A DNA stretch of 64,000 nucleotides from Bacillus xiapuensis (GCF_002797355.1 NZ_KZ454939.1:85233-149232); one strand, 5' to 3'; counted from the stretch's first letter, positions 34,630-43,935 are shown. Notes: generated by a model from the sequence alone, not told the origin. Numbers and translations are program-made.

Positions 34630-35649
34630 TTGAAAAAATACACAGGATTTTCCTTTATGTTATCTGCATTGCTTGTTTTTGCCGCTGCATGCGGGAACTC
34701 GGCGGCGACTGGCGACAAAAGTGAAAGCGTTACCAATATGAGAGGGGAAGCTGCGGGTGAACTGGCCGATCAGCCGGTCACAATATTAACAGGCGGGACA
34801 TCAGGCATTTACTTTCAGCTGGGGAATGCGCTGGCCAAGCTGTATGGGGAGAAGCTTGGCGCACAGGCAAGTGCTCAAACGACGGGCGCCTCTGCGGAAA
34901 ACACGGCGAAGCTTTCACGCCATAAAGCGGAAATTGGCTTTGCAATGGCCGATACGGTCGCTGATGCTTACAACGGAGCAGGAAATTTTGTTAAATCTGG
35001 AGCGCTGTCTAATGTAAGAGCCATCGCTTCCCTGTATCCAAACTACATGCAAATCGTTGCTCTGAAAAAAGCGAATATACGCACATTAAAGGACTTGAAA
35101 GGAAAGGATGTAGCGGTGGGCGCGCTTGGAAGCGGAACAGAAATTATGGCTAAGCGCATATTGCAGGAAGTTGGGATCTCCTACGAAGATATCAACGCTG
35201 ATTTCCTGTCCTTTTCAGAAGGAATTGAAGGAATCAAGAACGGTACGACAGATGTTGCCTTTTTATCTTCTGGTTATCCGAATTCTGGCATTATGGAACT
35301 GGCCGCAATGGATGATGTGGAAATCATTTCGATACCCGAAGAGCTCACGAGGAAGCTGCAGCACAAATATCCCTCCTTTGAAGTAGGGGAGATTCCAGCC
35401 AACACCTACAAGGGAGTTAAAGAAGAACGGGAAACGGTTAGGGTCAGCAATTTGCTGATTACCCATAAAGAAGTTCCAGAAGCGGAAGTGTATCTGTTAA
35501 CGAAAATCATGTTCGAACATATAGAGGATCTGCGCAATGCCCATAGTTCAGCTAAGCAAATCAAGCTGGAAAAAGCAGCGGACAAACTGCCGCTGCCGCT
35601 TCATCCGGGAGCGGAGAAATATTATAAAGAAAAAGGGCTTATTGAATAG
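34630..35649 (+). CDS. TAXI-family TRAP transporter solute-binding lipoprotein
   Basis: A 339-residue extracytoplasmic binding protein. TTG 34630 follows AGGGGTGGG and gives the signal peptide MKKYTGFSFMLSALLVF with lipobox AAAC. The mature part has the TAXI signature VTILTGGTSGIYFQLGNALA and SAQTTGASAENTAKL. It captures an organic acid or amino acid for the fused permease encoded 15 bases downstream. The ligand may be the one sensed by the kinase at 30850. Under the sigma-54 promoter at 34566. Confidence 0.9.
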   Translation: MKKYTGFSFMLSALLVFAAACGNSAATGDKSESVTNMRGEAAGELADQPVTILTGGTSGIYFQLGNALAKLYGEKLGAQASAQTTGASAENTAKLSRHKAEIGFAMADTVADAYNGAGNFVKSGALSNVRAIASLYPNYMQIVALKKANIRTLKDLKGKDVAVGALGSGTEIMAKRILQEVGISYEDINADFLSFSEGIEGIKNGTTDVAFLSSGYPNSGIMELAAMDDVEIISIPEELTRKLQHKYPSFEVGEIPANTYKGVKEERETVRVSNLLITHKEVPEAEVYLLTKIMFEHIEDLRNAHSSAKQIKLEKAADKLPLPLHPGAEKYYKEKGLIE

Positions 35650-35664
35650 AAAGGGGATGAGAAG

Positions 35665-37626
35665 ATGGACAATTTGCAGAAAACCGGACAGGAAGAGGAA
35701 ATTCTAAAAAAATATGATAGTGAATCACGTTTTCGCCATATCGATCAAGGATTTTGGCGGTGGGCTGTATTTATTTTAAGTGTCGGCTTGGCCGGCTATC
35801 ATTTATACACCGCCTATTTTGGTCCGCTCGATGCCCTGCGTCACCGTTCTTTGCATACGGCGGTCATCGCGGCGCTTGTATTTATTTTATATCCTGCTTT
35901 TTATAATAAAAAGTCGAATAAAGTGACTATAGCTGATATGCTGTGGGGGCTGGCTGCCCTTTCTACAGGGGGCTATATGATTTTGGATTATCAAGGGATA
36001 GCTGAAAGAATGTCGATTTACATGCCTAGCGGTACGGATATTGCTTTTGGTCTCTTGACAATTCTGGTCGTTATAGAAGGAGGCCGCCGGGTTGCCGGGA
36101 ACGCGCTGACGATTTTGTCTGTTTTGTTCCTTATTTACGCTTTCTTCGGTCATTTATTTCCGGATTTATTAAGGCATTCTGGCAAAGATTTGGAAGATAT
36201 CGTTACTTATATGTATTTGTCAACAGAGGGAATCTACGGGATTGCCATTTCAGTATCGGCATCTTACATCATTCTCTTTATCCTTTTTGGAGCGTTCCTG
36301 AATAAATCGGGAATGGGAAAATTCTTTACCGATATTTCTCTCAGTGTAGCCGGGCATACATCCGGAGGGCCGGCGAAAGTATCCGTCATTTCCAGCGGTC
36401 TTCTAGGCTCTATTAATGGGAGCGCCTTGGCCAATGTTGTAACGACCGGTGCTTTTACGATCCCGCTGATGAAACGAGTCGGCTATAAGCCGGAGTTTGC
36501 GGGCGCTGTAGAGGCGACAGCTTCTGTCGGCGGTCAAATTATTCCGCCGGTTATGGGGGCAACAGCGTTCATTATGGCTGAAACGTTGGGGATGCCTTAC
36601 AGTCAAATTGCGCTGGCCGCCATTCTGCCAGCTTTTCTTTACTACCTCGGCATTATTTTAATCGTTCATTTCCGAGCGAAGAAATTAGGGCTTCAAGGGA
36701 TGTCGAAAGAAGAACTGCCAAACATGCGGCAAGTGCTGAAAAGCGGCGGACACTTATTAATTCCGATCATTGTGTTAATCGGGTTGTTAATGGCTGGGAA
36801 AACGCCGCTTTACGCTGCTTTTTATGCGATTGTTCTTTCCGTCGTCGTCAGCTGGTTCAATAAAGACACCCGGATGGGAATTAAGGAGATTCTGGCGGCG
36901 ATGGAGGAAGGGGTTCGCGCAGCTCTTGGCGTCGCCATGTCCTGTGCCATGGTCGGTTTGATTGTCGGAGTTAGCACATTGACAGGCCTTGGTCCAAAGC
37001 TGACTCAGTCCATTCTCGTACTTGGACAGGGGGAAATGCTGCTGACGCTGTTCTTCACGATGATCGCTTGCATTATTATGGGAATGGGTCTGCCGTCAAT
37101 CCCTACGTATATTATTACAGCAACGATGGCGGCTCCCGCTTTGCTGGAGCTTGGTGTGGCGCCGTTTGTTACGCATATGTTTGTTTTTTATTTCGGCATT
37201 CTAGCTAACGTGACACCTCCTGTCGCATTAGCAGCCTTTGCCGGAGCGGGGATAGCAGGAGCCAGTCCTAATAAAACAGGATTTGAAGCGTTAAGATTGG
37301 CATTGTCAGGCTTTATCATTCCATATATCTTTGTTTTCTCTCCTGTCCTGCTTATGCAGGATGTCGCCAGTCCATGGCAGGTCGTTTGGGTTACCATTAC
37401 GGCCGTCATTGGCATACTTGGATTAAGTGTGGCGGTGGAAAGATATTTTATCACCGGCGTGCCGCTTCCGCTTGCCGCTCTCAGTCTTGCGGGGTCGATT
37501 ACGTTAATTATTCCAGGCTTATGGACGGATATCATTGGCTTTGCTCTGCTGGCTATTGTCTTCGCTCAGCAATTCTTCTCACGTTCTAAAGGGCAGCCAA
37601 CGCTGCCGGATTCGAAGGTCGTTTAA
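35665..37626 (+). CDS. TRAP transporter permease, fused 4TM/12TM (DctQM-type)
   Basis: A 653-residue fused permease of the TIGR02123 type. The N-terminal small-subunit-like part has about four to five helices up to residue 160; the rest is the DctM-like large part with GLLGSINGSALANVVTTGAFTIP, ASVGGQIIPPVMGATAFIM and MGLPSIPTYIITATMAAPAL, all conserved in this family. It takes up the ligand of the TAXI protein by sodium symport. GGGGATGAG precedes the ATG. Two-gene operon with the binding protein. Confidence 0.93.
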   Translation: MDNLQKTGQEEEILKKYDSESRFRHIDQGFWRWAVFILSVGLAGYHLYTAYFGPLDALRHRSLHTAVIAALVFILYPAFYNKKSNKVTIADMLWGLAALSTGGYMILDYQGIAERMSIYMPSGTDIAFGLLTILVVIEGGRRVAGNALTILSVLFLIYAFFGHLFPDLLRHSGKDLEDIVTYMYLSTEGIYGIAISVSASYIILFILFGAFLNKSGMGKFFTDISLSVAGHTSGGPAKVSVISSGLLGSINGSALANVVTTGAFTIPLMKRVGYKPEFAGAVEATASVGGQIIPPVMGATAFIMAETLGMPYSQIALAAILPAFLYYLGIILIVHFRAKKLGLQGMSKEELPNMRQVLKSGGHLLIPIIVLIGLLMAGKTPLYAAFYAIVLSVVVSWFNKDTRMGIKEILAAMEEGVRAALGVAMSCAMVGLIVGVSTLTGLGPKLTQSILVLGQGEMLLTLFFTMIACIIMGMGLPSIPTYIITATMAAPALLELGVAPFVTHMFVFYFGILANVTPPVALAAFAGAGIAGASPNKTGFEALRLALSGFIIPYIFVFSPVLLMQDVASPWQVVWVTITAVIGILGLSVAVERYFITGVPLPLAALSLAGSITLIIPGLWTDIIGFALLAIVFAQQFFSRSKGQPTLPDSKVV

Positions 37627-37667
37627 ATTCAGCTGGAGCGCCGGGTTTCCCGATAGAAATCTTTTAA

Positions 37668-37710
37668 ATAGGCAGTCCTTTTTTTAAAAAAGGGGCTGTC
37701 TATTTCTTTT
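37668..37710 (+). terminator. Terminator of the TRAP operon
   Basis: AGGCAGTCCTTTTTT pairs with AAAAAAGGGGCTGTCT with G-U pairs, then ATTTCTTTT. Confidence 0.7.
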
Positions 37711-37785
37711 GAAGGCAAACAATTCAACAATTTTGTTCAGTAAGATAAAATAGTACACAAATATATGAAGAAAGGAGCGTAAAGG

Positions 37786-37920
37786 TTGAGCAGCCAAGGC
37801 AAAATTATTATTGGTGTGATTGTAGCAGTGCTTGTATTAGGGGCAGTTGCGTGGTTTTCCAATTCTTTGCTCACGTCGAACCAATCTGATCAGCCTAATC
37901 AGGGAGAAGCTGCTGCCTGA
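37786..37920 (+). CDS. Small single-pass membrane protein, 44 residues
   Basis: TTG 37786 with AAAGGAG 8 bases upstream opens a 44-codon frame: a short basic N-terminus (MSSQGK), one hydrophobic helix (IIIGVIVAVLVLGAVAWF) and a polar Ser/Asn/Gln tail. The gene is isolated between the TRAP terminator and a gene-free gap. No known family recognised. The good start signal and clean helix argue for a real gene. Confidence 0.6.
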   Translation: MSSQGKIIIGVIVAVLVLGAVAWFSNSLLTSNQSDQPNQGEAAA

Positions 37921-38346
37921 TATTATTGTTCACGTTTATTAGCTGGGTGCATGATGCAAATGAGCATCAAAGCTATTCTCAAAGTCGGAGTAAGCATTCA
38001 AGGAGGGTGCCGTTCAGCAGGTGCCAGAGGATTGCTAGTGGGGAGATTTATCGTGATATATTCAGGAATTCAGCAATCTAAGAATAGATCGGCAATGCTG
38101 CACAAAAACTATGACCAAAGAACAAAAGCAAACCACCTGGTTAGCCTCACTTGACGAATCGAGTAATGGGGCAACATCCCGCTTCGAAATAGGCGTCCGT
38201 TTGATCATTCAGCAGAAAGTGATTTCCAGATATTCATGGTAATCAACGGGTAAGAATGTTCTATTTCATCAAGTGGTTTAAAAAATAGGCATAGCTCACT
38301 ATTTCGCGGGTAAACAAATAAAAAATAGATAAGAGGGGGAAACCTA
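37921..38346. other. Gene-free stretch, about 425 bases
   Basis: A 67-codon frame from 37951 has no plausible start and an irregular composition and was not called. No terminator, repeat copy or riboswitch motif was recognised. Confidence 0.4.
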
Positions 38347-38769
38347 ATGAAACGAACTGCCGAAATGATTTTAAATGTCGTTGGAATCATTATTAATATC
38401 ATCTTAATCGGTGTTGGAGCCGTTATTGCTTCTATGATGAATGATCAAAAGACTCGTCAAGAATTTGAGAACTTAATGGCCGAGGATCCGCAAGTTGCTG
38501 CGTCCGGTATTAATGTCGGTGAGATGGTGAATCTAATGGAAGCGATTGGCTGGGGATTTGTCGCCATTGTTATACTCAGCACTGTACTAAGTGTGATCGC
38601 CGCTTTTGCATTAAGACGGAACCGCAAGCCTAAGCTGGCTGGAGGATTACTGATTGCCAGCGCCCTTATTGTAGGGTTAGGAACGTTTTTAATCGGATGG
38701 CTTCCGGCGCTGCTGTTCTTAATTGCGGGCATACTTTGTTTTGTGCGCAGAGAGAGAAAAGCATACTAA
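38347..38769 (+). CDS. DUF4064-type membrane protein
   Basis: A 140-residue protein with about four hydrophobic helices (near 8-30, 66-88, 99-112, 116-133) and a charged loop after the first, FENLMAEDPQVAASGINV. This layout and the opening MKRTAEMILNVVG match DUF4064 proteins of Firmicutes; function unknown. AGAGGGGG precedes the ATG. The UDG gene begins 25 bases after its stop, so the two may be co-transcribed. Confidence 0.8.
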   Translation: MKRTAEMILNVVGIIINIILIGVGAVIASMMNDQKTRQEFENLMAEDPQVAASGINVGEMVNLMEAIGWGFVAIVILSTVLSVIAAFALRRNRKPKLAGGLLIASALIVGLGTFLIGWLPALLFLIAGILCFVRRERKAY

Positions 38770-38794
38770 AGGAAAGCTTAAGGAGGAGGAGCAG

Positions 38795-39445
38795 ATGCGA
38801 ATACCAAAGCGGTTAGCAGAGCTAGGAAAAAAACGCATAGCTCCTTTTCCAGTGGAAGGATTCGTGTACGGCGAAGGCCCACAGCAGTGTAAAATGATGC
38901 TTGTGGGCGAAGCCCCCGGCGAAACAGAAATTCATAATGGCATCCCTTTCAGCGGAAGAGCGGGCAAGGAGCTGATGAATTTTTTGAAGAGGGCCGGCGT
39001 TTCCAGGGAAGAAGTCTATATTACGAGCGCTGTCAGAAGCCGGCCATACAGATGGGGGGAGAAAAAGACGAGAACGGGCGACATGGTGAGAAGAAAGTAT
39101 AACCGCCCGCCAACAGCAAAAGAAATTCTCGCCCATGCTCCCCTGCTTGACTATGAAATTAAGCATGTCCAAGCGCCTATCATTGTGACTTTAGGCAATG
39201 TTGGACTCAGGAGATTAGCAGGTCCGGACAAAAAAGTTTCCGAAGTTCATGGCCGGTTTATTAAGCAGCCCGTTCGCTGTTTGAAGGATCCCGAGGGAAC
39301 ATCCTTTACCTGGACAGAAAAGGACTATGTAATCTTTCCAACCTTTCATCCGGCGGCTATTTTTTATAATCGGTCGCTGCTGGATCTGATTCATCAAGAT
39401 ATGGATAAGCTTAAGGCATTCATGCGGGAATTCGCCGGTGAATAA
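38795..39445 (+). CDS. Uracil-DNA glycosylase family protein (type 4-like)
   Basis: A 216-residue glycosylase of the UDG superfamily that would remove uracil from DNA. Motif 1 is GEAPGETEIHNGIPFSGRAG and motif 2 is TFHPAAIFYN; VTLGNVGLRRL lies between. The four cysteines that hold the Fe-S cluster in classical type 4 enzymes are missing: only Cys33 and one near 167 remain. ATG 38795 is preceded by AAGGAGGAGG. Its 3' end overlaps the convergent MFS gene by 26 bases. Confidence 0.82.
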   Translation: MRIPKRLAELGKKRIAPFPVEGFVYGEGPQQCKMMLVGEAPGETEIHNGIPFSGRAGKELMNFLKRAGVSREEVYITSAVRSRPYRWGEKKTRTGDMVRRKYNRPPTAKEILAHAPLLDYEIKHVQAPIIVTLGNVGLRRLAGPDKKVSEVHGRFIKQPVRCLKDPEGTSFTWTEKDYVIFPTFHPAAIFYNRSLLDLIHQDMDKLKAFMREFAGE

Positions 39446-40730
39446 GCAGACCGCAAGCAACTAAAATCATCAGGGATCCGAGAGCCGCCCGGCTGGCTAT
39501 GTCTCCGTAATCAGCAAGAAGAAGCGTGATCGTTCCGTAAACGAGCGGTCCGACAATCGCCGACACTTTGCCGGAAAAGGCAAAGAGTCCGAAAAATTGC
39601 CCCCGTTTGTGTTCGGGTGTCAGCTCGATAATTAAGGTTCTGGAAGTGACCCAAACGGCACCTAAAGCCACACCGAACAAGCTGCCGGTCACCCAGAACA
39701 TCGCACTGTTTATAGCGAACGTGCCGATGAATAAAGCAAAGATCAACAGCTGGCCCACGAGCATCACGGCTTTTTTGGCGCCGACTGTTTTCGTCACATA
39801 GCCGAAAATAAAGGAGCCGATAATGCTGGCTATCGTCGATATTAGATAGAGCAAGATAAACTCGCCGGAAGAGAAGCCGACAATCGCTTTTGCATACACA
39901 GCCATCATGGCGATGGCTGTGGCAATGGCATCGTTAATGAAAAAATAGACGATCATGAATAAAAAGACGGCTTGATGCTGCTTCATTTCCTTAAATGTGG
40001 CGTAAATTTCTTTATATCCGCTGAAGAAGGAATATCTTTTGGCAGCGGGTTGCAGCTTTCTTTCGCGCCCGGTCAGCATTAAAGGCAAAGAAAAGAGCAG
40101 AAACAAGATGGCTGTAGGAATGAAAGCGCGGTGAAAGTTCCCGTCACCGATCAGCGGATAAACAGCCAAACCCACTAGTGTGCCGATGTACCCCACGGCG
40201 ACTCCAAATCCGGACAAGAGAGGGATCTCTTCTTTTGTACCTAAATCCGAGAGCATCGCATCATAAAAAATTAAGCTTGATTGATAAAAAAACTTTGCAA
40301 TCACAAATAAGAGAATGACCAGCACAAAGGCTGCCGGAAGGCCGAACAGACGGGTCTGGAAGGAAGCGGGGGCTAAGAGACCCATTCCGATTGTGCACAG
40401 GACACAGATGAAAGTAAAGGGAATGATATAGCGCTTCTTCCGTCCGGTTTGGTCAATCATCACTCCAAACAGCGGAGAAAACAGAACGAGCAGCAGGCTC
40501 GATGTAGCGTTGGCATAGGAAATCAGCGTGCTGGCGATCTGATCCATTTGCTCATTTCCTCCCACGGCCTCCTGAAGATAGAAGGGGAAAAAGATCGTAA
40601 TAATATTGGAAGAAAAGATCGTATTCGCGAAGTCATACAAAGCCCAAGACAAAACAGGCAGAGAAAAGAACAATCCTAACGCTGGCCGCTTTGCTGGTCT
40701 ATCGGTCTCTTTACTTTGAATTTGTGCCAT
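39420..40730 (-). CDS. MFS transporter, UMF1/Atg22-like family
   Basis: A 436-residue membrane transporter with about 12 helices. LSWALYDFANTIFSSNIITI near the N-terminus and the LFGVMIDQTGRKKRYI loop are typical of the UMF1 (vacuole effluxer Atg22-like) family of bacterial MFS proteins. The substrate is unknown; amino-acid efflux is the function of the yeast relative. Single gene, reading towards and overlapping the UDG gene. Confidence 0.85.
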   Translation of the reverse strand: MAQIQSKETDRPAKRPALGLFFSLPVLSWALYDFANTIFSSNIITIFFPFYLQEAVGGNEQMDQIASTLISYANATSSLLLVLFSPLFGVMIDQTGRKKRYIIPFTFICVLCTIGMGLLAPASFQTRLFGLPAAFVLVILLFVIAKFFYQSSLIFYDAMLSDLGTKEEIPLLSGFGVAVGYIGTLVGLAVYPLIGDGNFHRAFIPTAILFLLFSLPLMLTGRERKLQPAAKRYSFFSGYKEIYATFKEMKQHQAVFLFMIVYFFINDAIATAIAMMAVYAKAIVGFSSGEFILLYLISTIASIIGSFIFGYVTKTVGAKKAVMLVGQLLIFALFIGTFAINSAMFWVTGSLFGVALGAVWVTSRTLIIELTPEHKRGQFFGLFAFSGKVSAIVGPLVYGTITLLLADYGDIASRAALGSLMILVACGLLIHRRIPA

Positions 40731-40818
40731 ATGCCCACCCCTTTTTTCTCATTATATAGGGGGGGCTGTCCAAAGTTTGTCGAATCAAAAAAAAATAACA
40801 AAAGATTTACAAAACAAA

Positions 40819-40849
40819 AGAGACGGATTTTCTTTAAGAATCCGTCTCT
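40819..40849 (-). terminator. Terminator of the PAP2 gene
   Basis: AGAGACGGATT pairs with AATCCGTCTCT; read on the minus strand it is followed by TTTTGTTTTG. It includes the stop codon of the PAP2 gene. Confidence 0.8.
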
Positions 40850-41352
40850 TCGTTATGCTGATAGGAGCAGCTTTGGTGAACGATAAAGCCAGTAGCGGTG
40901 CCGATCATCGCGCTGAAAACGATATCAGACGGATAATGATGCCCTACCCAAACGCGCGAAAGGCCTGTGATTCCTGCGATGAATGACAGGATCCTTCCCC
41001 ATGCCTGATCACGCAGAAATACAGCCGTTGATACGGCGAAGGCCAGCAATGTATGTTTGCTCGGAAAGGAGGAATTCACCTTGACGGGCATTAAGATGCC
41101 TACTTTATGCTTCATAAATGGCCGCGGCTTAAAATAAAAGCATCGGATGGCGGCATCCAGCATGAAAGCCGCTCCGGCAGAAAAAAGAGCAGAATAGACG
41201 GTCTTTCTTTTCGGCCCGCTGAGCAGCCATTTGAGAAGCAATAGGAAAAAAAAGGCCAGGCGGGCTTTTTTCGAAAGAAGAATCATCAGCTGATCAATGA
41301 GAAAGCAGCGGCCCGATAAACATTGTATAGCTCGAAATAGCTTAGTATCCAT
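40834..41352 (-). CDS. PAP2-superfamily phosphatase (BcrC/undecaprenyl-diphosphatase-like)
   Basis: A 172-residue membrane phosphatase with the three PAP2 motifs: KPRPF (in FYFKPRPFMKHK), FPSKHT and SRVWVGHHYPSD. Size and spacing match the BcrC group, which dephosphorylates undecaprenyl diphosphate outside the membrane and confers bacitracin tolerance; other lipid phosphates are possible. Single gene with its own terminator. AAGGAGAG precedes the start on the minus strand. Confidence 0.85.
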   Translation of the reverse strand: MDTKLFRAIQCLSGRCFLIDQLMILLSKKARLAFFFLLLLKWLLSGPKRKTVYSALFSAGAAFMLDAAIRCFYFKPRPFMKHKVGILMPVKVNSSFPSKHTLLAFAVSTAVFLRDQAWGRILSFIAGITGLSRVWVGHHYPSDIVFSAMIGTATGFIVHQSCSYQHNEETDS

Positions 41353-41490
41353 ACATGCTCTCCTTTAGTGGTTGGTATATAGGAATAGCATGTCCAGCAG
41401 GCTGGAAAATAACCGGATATTCATCAGGTTGAGAAGTACGCGCTGAGAAATTTCGTTTGATCGGCAGATCAAATGGCCTCTTCTATGAGT

Positions 41491-42519
41491 TCAGCTGCTC
41501 CCGCACCCGCCTCCGCAGCTCGAGGAGGAGCATCCGGCAGAAGAACAGGACGAATCGTTATCGCTGCTGCACGAAAAGCCGGAACCGGAGCTGCCGGACA
41601 CTCCTCCGTTCGCATTTTCTTCCTCTGAAATTAATTCATCCATTTCTTCACTGTAACTTTCAGGCATATAGAGAGAAAAGAATACCATCGCTGTTAATAG
41701 ATGTGTGTGATCTTCGGTTGCGCTGCTTCTATCTGCAAAATTTCTCTCTCTACTTCGGTACCAGCTCTCCGCCTGCTTTAAGTCAGCTTTCAGCCGTTCA
41801 ATGATTTGGTATTGAATGCTCGCTGCCTCGTCATCTTTTCTAAAATATCTTTGAATTAGCGATGAAGGAGATTGACTGATGAATTCCTCCAGTAGTTCTT
41901 TCTTGAGCGGATGCTTCAAGAAAGATCCCCATAATAAACGGCTATTGGAGGACGGCTGGAATAATTGCAAATACATCCAATCAAAAAACGCCCGTTCAAA
42001 CGGAATCGGCTTCACCTCTGCAGTGGGAGTGTGGTGCAGAAAGCTGCCGTAAAACTTTTTAGAAAAAGCCTCATATTCTTTTGTAAACATGAGCATTTCA
42101 TGCCAAATTTCATCCACTTCGTCACTAAACATAGGCACGGATTTTACGATTTTAGATAAAATAAAGTACCTTTTTAATTCGAACAACCGCCACTCAAAAT
42201 CATGATCGGTCCAATGGGGATGATGAGTGAGCACGCGCTCTTTTACTTTTTCCATATAGGATGGCGGCAAAGAATTTTCTAGCTTCTCGATGAGCGGCTT
42301 TGCCTCATCAAGCTGATAATCAAGAAGCAGCGGAATGCGGATTTTCTTTAACCTCAGCTTCCTCTTTCTCCTTTGCGGCTTTAATAGAACCAATAAAACA
42401 ACTGTCAGTGATGCCAAAATGAATAAATAAATCAATGATTTGTTCCTCCTTTTAGATTTACTTTCATTATAAGGGTCTAATGGGAAAATAGGAATGATGG
42501 GCGGCGTTTGATTCGTCAT
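41491..42519 (-). CDS. Membrane protein with GRDP/DUF1399-like motif and Cys/Ser/Gly-rich tail
   Basis: A 342-residue protein with one helix near the N-terminus (about 28-46), a basic stretch, then a domain with DEVDEIWHEMLMFTKEYEAF and FYGSFLHHTP, resembling the W-H...Y...H-P motif of glycine-rich-domain proteins (DUF1399). The last 40 residues are nearly all Ser, Gly, Cys and Asp (SGFSCSSDNDSSCSS...GGGCGSS), like the GC-rich tails of TIGR04222 membrane proteins. Function unknown. ATG at 42519 with only a weak ribosome binding site. Confidence 0.68.
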   Translation of the reverse strand: MTNQTPPIIPIFPLDPYNESKSKRRNKSLIYLFILASLTVVLLVLLKPQRRKRKLRLKKIRIPLLLDYQLDEAKPLIEKLENSLPPSYMEKVKERVLTHHPHWTDHDFEWRLFELKRYFILSKIVKSVPMFSDEVDEIWHEMLMFTKEYEAFSKKFYGSFLHHTPTAEVKPIPFERAFFDWMYLQLFQPSSNSRLLWGSFLKHPLKKELLEEFISQSPSSLIQRYFRKDDEAASIQYQIIERLKADLKQAESWYRSRERNFADRSSATEDHTHLLTAMVFFSLYMPESYSEEMDELISEEENANGGVSGSSGSGFSCSSDNDSSCSSAGCSSSSCGGGCGSS

Positions 42520-42587
42520 CCACTCATTAATTTAATCCCGCCTTCAGGAATGAAGTGGGGAAGTATAGTTCCAGCAGGGAATCCCGG

Positions 42588-42715
42588 CACGATACGATGC
42601 AAGTGACAAAGATGCTGCAACAGGACGTTGGGGTCATAGTCTTTGTCTTCTTTTTCAACAGCGGAGGATGAAGGAAAACCCTCGCCGTGTGAAGGTCCAC
42701 ATTATATTAAATGAA
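42588..42715 (+). repeat. Dispersed intergenic repeat, copy B
   Basis: GCACGATACGATGCAAGTGA, CAAAGATGCTGCAACAGGAC, TTTGTCTTCTTTTTCAACAG, CGGAGGATGAAG and CCGTGTGAAGGTCCAC line up with copies A and C across about 125 bases. The rest of the gap 42520-42826 holds only the ppaC promoter region. Confidence 0.7.
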
Positions 42716-42826
42716 AACAAAATGAGGAAAACGAAACGGATTTGCGATAAAATAAACCTAGACCCGAATGATGGCTCGTCTATGAGGAGCCACTGCTATT
42801 AATATCAGATGAAGAGGAGAAGAGGA

Positions 42827-43759
42827 ATGGAAAAAGTACTTATTTTCGGTCACAAGAACCCTGATACGGATTCGATTTGTTCAGCCATTGCTTATGCGGC
42901 TTTGAAAAAGGAATTGGGAGTTCATGCAGAGCCTGTGCGTCTTGGCCATATTAATAGTGAAACGGAATATGCATTAAAGCAATTCCAAGCGGAGGCTCCG
43001 CGCCTGATTGAAAAAGCGGCTCCAGAAGCGGATAAGGTGATTTTGGTTGACCATAACGAGCGTCAGCAAAGTGTGGATGACATTCAAGATGTCCGTATTT
43101 TGGAAGTCATCGACCACCATCGCATTGCTAATTTTGAAACGAGCGATCCTTTATATTATCGGGCAGAGCCTGTTGGCTGCACGGCAACCATTTTAAATAA
43201 AATGTATAAAGAAAATGGGATAGCGGTTCCGAAAAACATAGCGGGATTAATGCTGTCGGCGATTATCTCTGATTCATTATTGTTTAAATCTCCAACTTGC
43301 ACGGAGGAGGATATCGCTGCTGCCCGCGAACTGGCAGAGATTGCAGGTGTACAAGCGGAAGATTACGGTTTGGAGATGCTGAAAGCCGGCGCCGATCTTA
43401 GCGGCAAATCGGCAGAGGAACTGATTTCTCTTGATGCGAAGGTGTTCCCGATGGGAAGCCGCAAAGTAGAGATTGCTCAAGTAAATGCGGTCGATACGGC
43501 GGAAGTGCTTGCTCGGCAAACGGAAATTGAAGCGGCGATGAACCGTGTAATAGAGGAGAAAGAGCTTGACTTGTTCCTGTTTGTTGTCACAGATATCTTG
43601 AACAGCGATTCTGTTGCTGTGGCGGCCGGCCGTGAAGCGGCTGTTGTTGAACAAGCCTTTAAGGTAGAATTGAAGGACCGAACAGCGCTGCTTGAAGGCG
43701 TTGTCTCCCGCAAAAAGCAGATTGTTCCTGTATTAACCGATCTATTACAAAAGAAGTAA
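42827..43759 (+). CDS. ppaC: Manganese-dependent inorganic pyrophosphatase (family II)
   Basis: A 310-residue DHH-family pyrophosphatase splitting PPi to phosphate in the cytoplasm. Metal-site motifs: [10 protein letters not shown] (H9, D13, D15), VDHNE and VIDHHRI (DHH). The DHHA2 domain ends with [12 protein letters not shown], containing the conserved SRKKQ. Full length compared with B. subtilis PpaC (309). ATG 42827 follows GAGGAGAAGAGGA; the frame from 42809 overlaps that site. Single gene with its own terminator. Confidence 0.96.
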   Translation: MEKVLIFGHKNPDTDSICSAIAYAALKKELGVHAEPVRLGHINSETEYALKQFQAEAPRLIEKAAPEADKVILVDHNERQQSVDDIQDVRILEVIDHHRIANFETSDPLYYRAEPVGCTATILNKMYKENGIAVPKNIAGLMLSAIISDSLLFKSPTCTEEDIAAARELAEIAGVQAEDYGLEMLKAGADLSGKSAEELISLDAKVFPMGSRKVEIAQVNAVDTAEVLARQTEIEAAMNRVIEEKELDLFLFVVTDILNSDSVAVAAGREAAVVEQAFKVELKDRTALLEGVVSRKKQIVPVLTDLLQKK

Positions 43760-43777
43760 GGATATTCTAAAGAATAA

Positions 43778-43815
43778 GCGTGAATCCGTCAGCCGTGATG
43801 GATTCACGCTTTTTA
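43778..43815 (+). terminator. Terminator after ppaC
   Basis: GCGTGAATCC pairs perfectly with GGATTCACGC, followed by TTTTTATT. Confidence 0.9.
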
Positions 43816-43906
43816 TTTGGACATAATTGCTGCTGATGTCGGGAATGAGGGATTACTAGCTTTTAAAATTAAGAAAAGTAAAAATATATAAAAATCTTAA
43901 TAATAA

Positions 43907-43935
43907 TTGACAAGAAAGTTCAGTAAATTTAAAAT
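43907..43935 (+). promoter_or_regulatory. Sigma-A promoter of dtpT
   Basis: TTGACA and TAAAAT with a 17-base spacer, about 90 bases before the start codon. Confidence 0.75.

Noticed and set aside
37951-38154. 67-codon plus-strand frame
   Set aside because: No start signal, and composition unlike a protein.
39420-39445. 26-base overlap of the UDG and MFS genes as a sign of mis-annotation
   Set aside because: Both reading frames are well supported by motifs to near their ends; short convergent overlaps are common.
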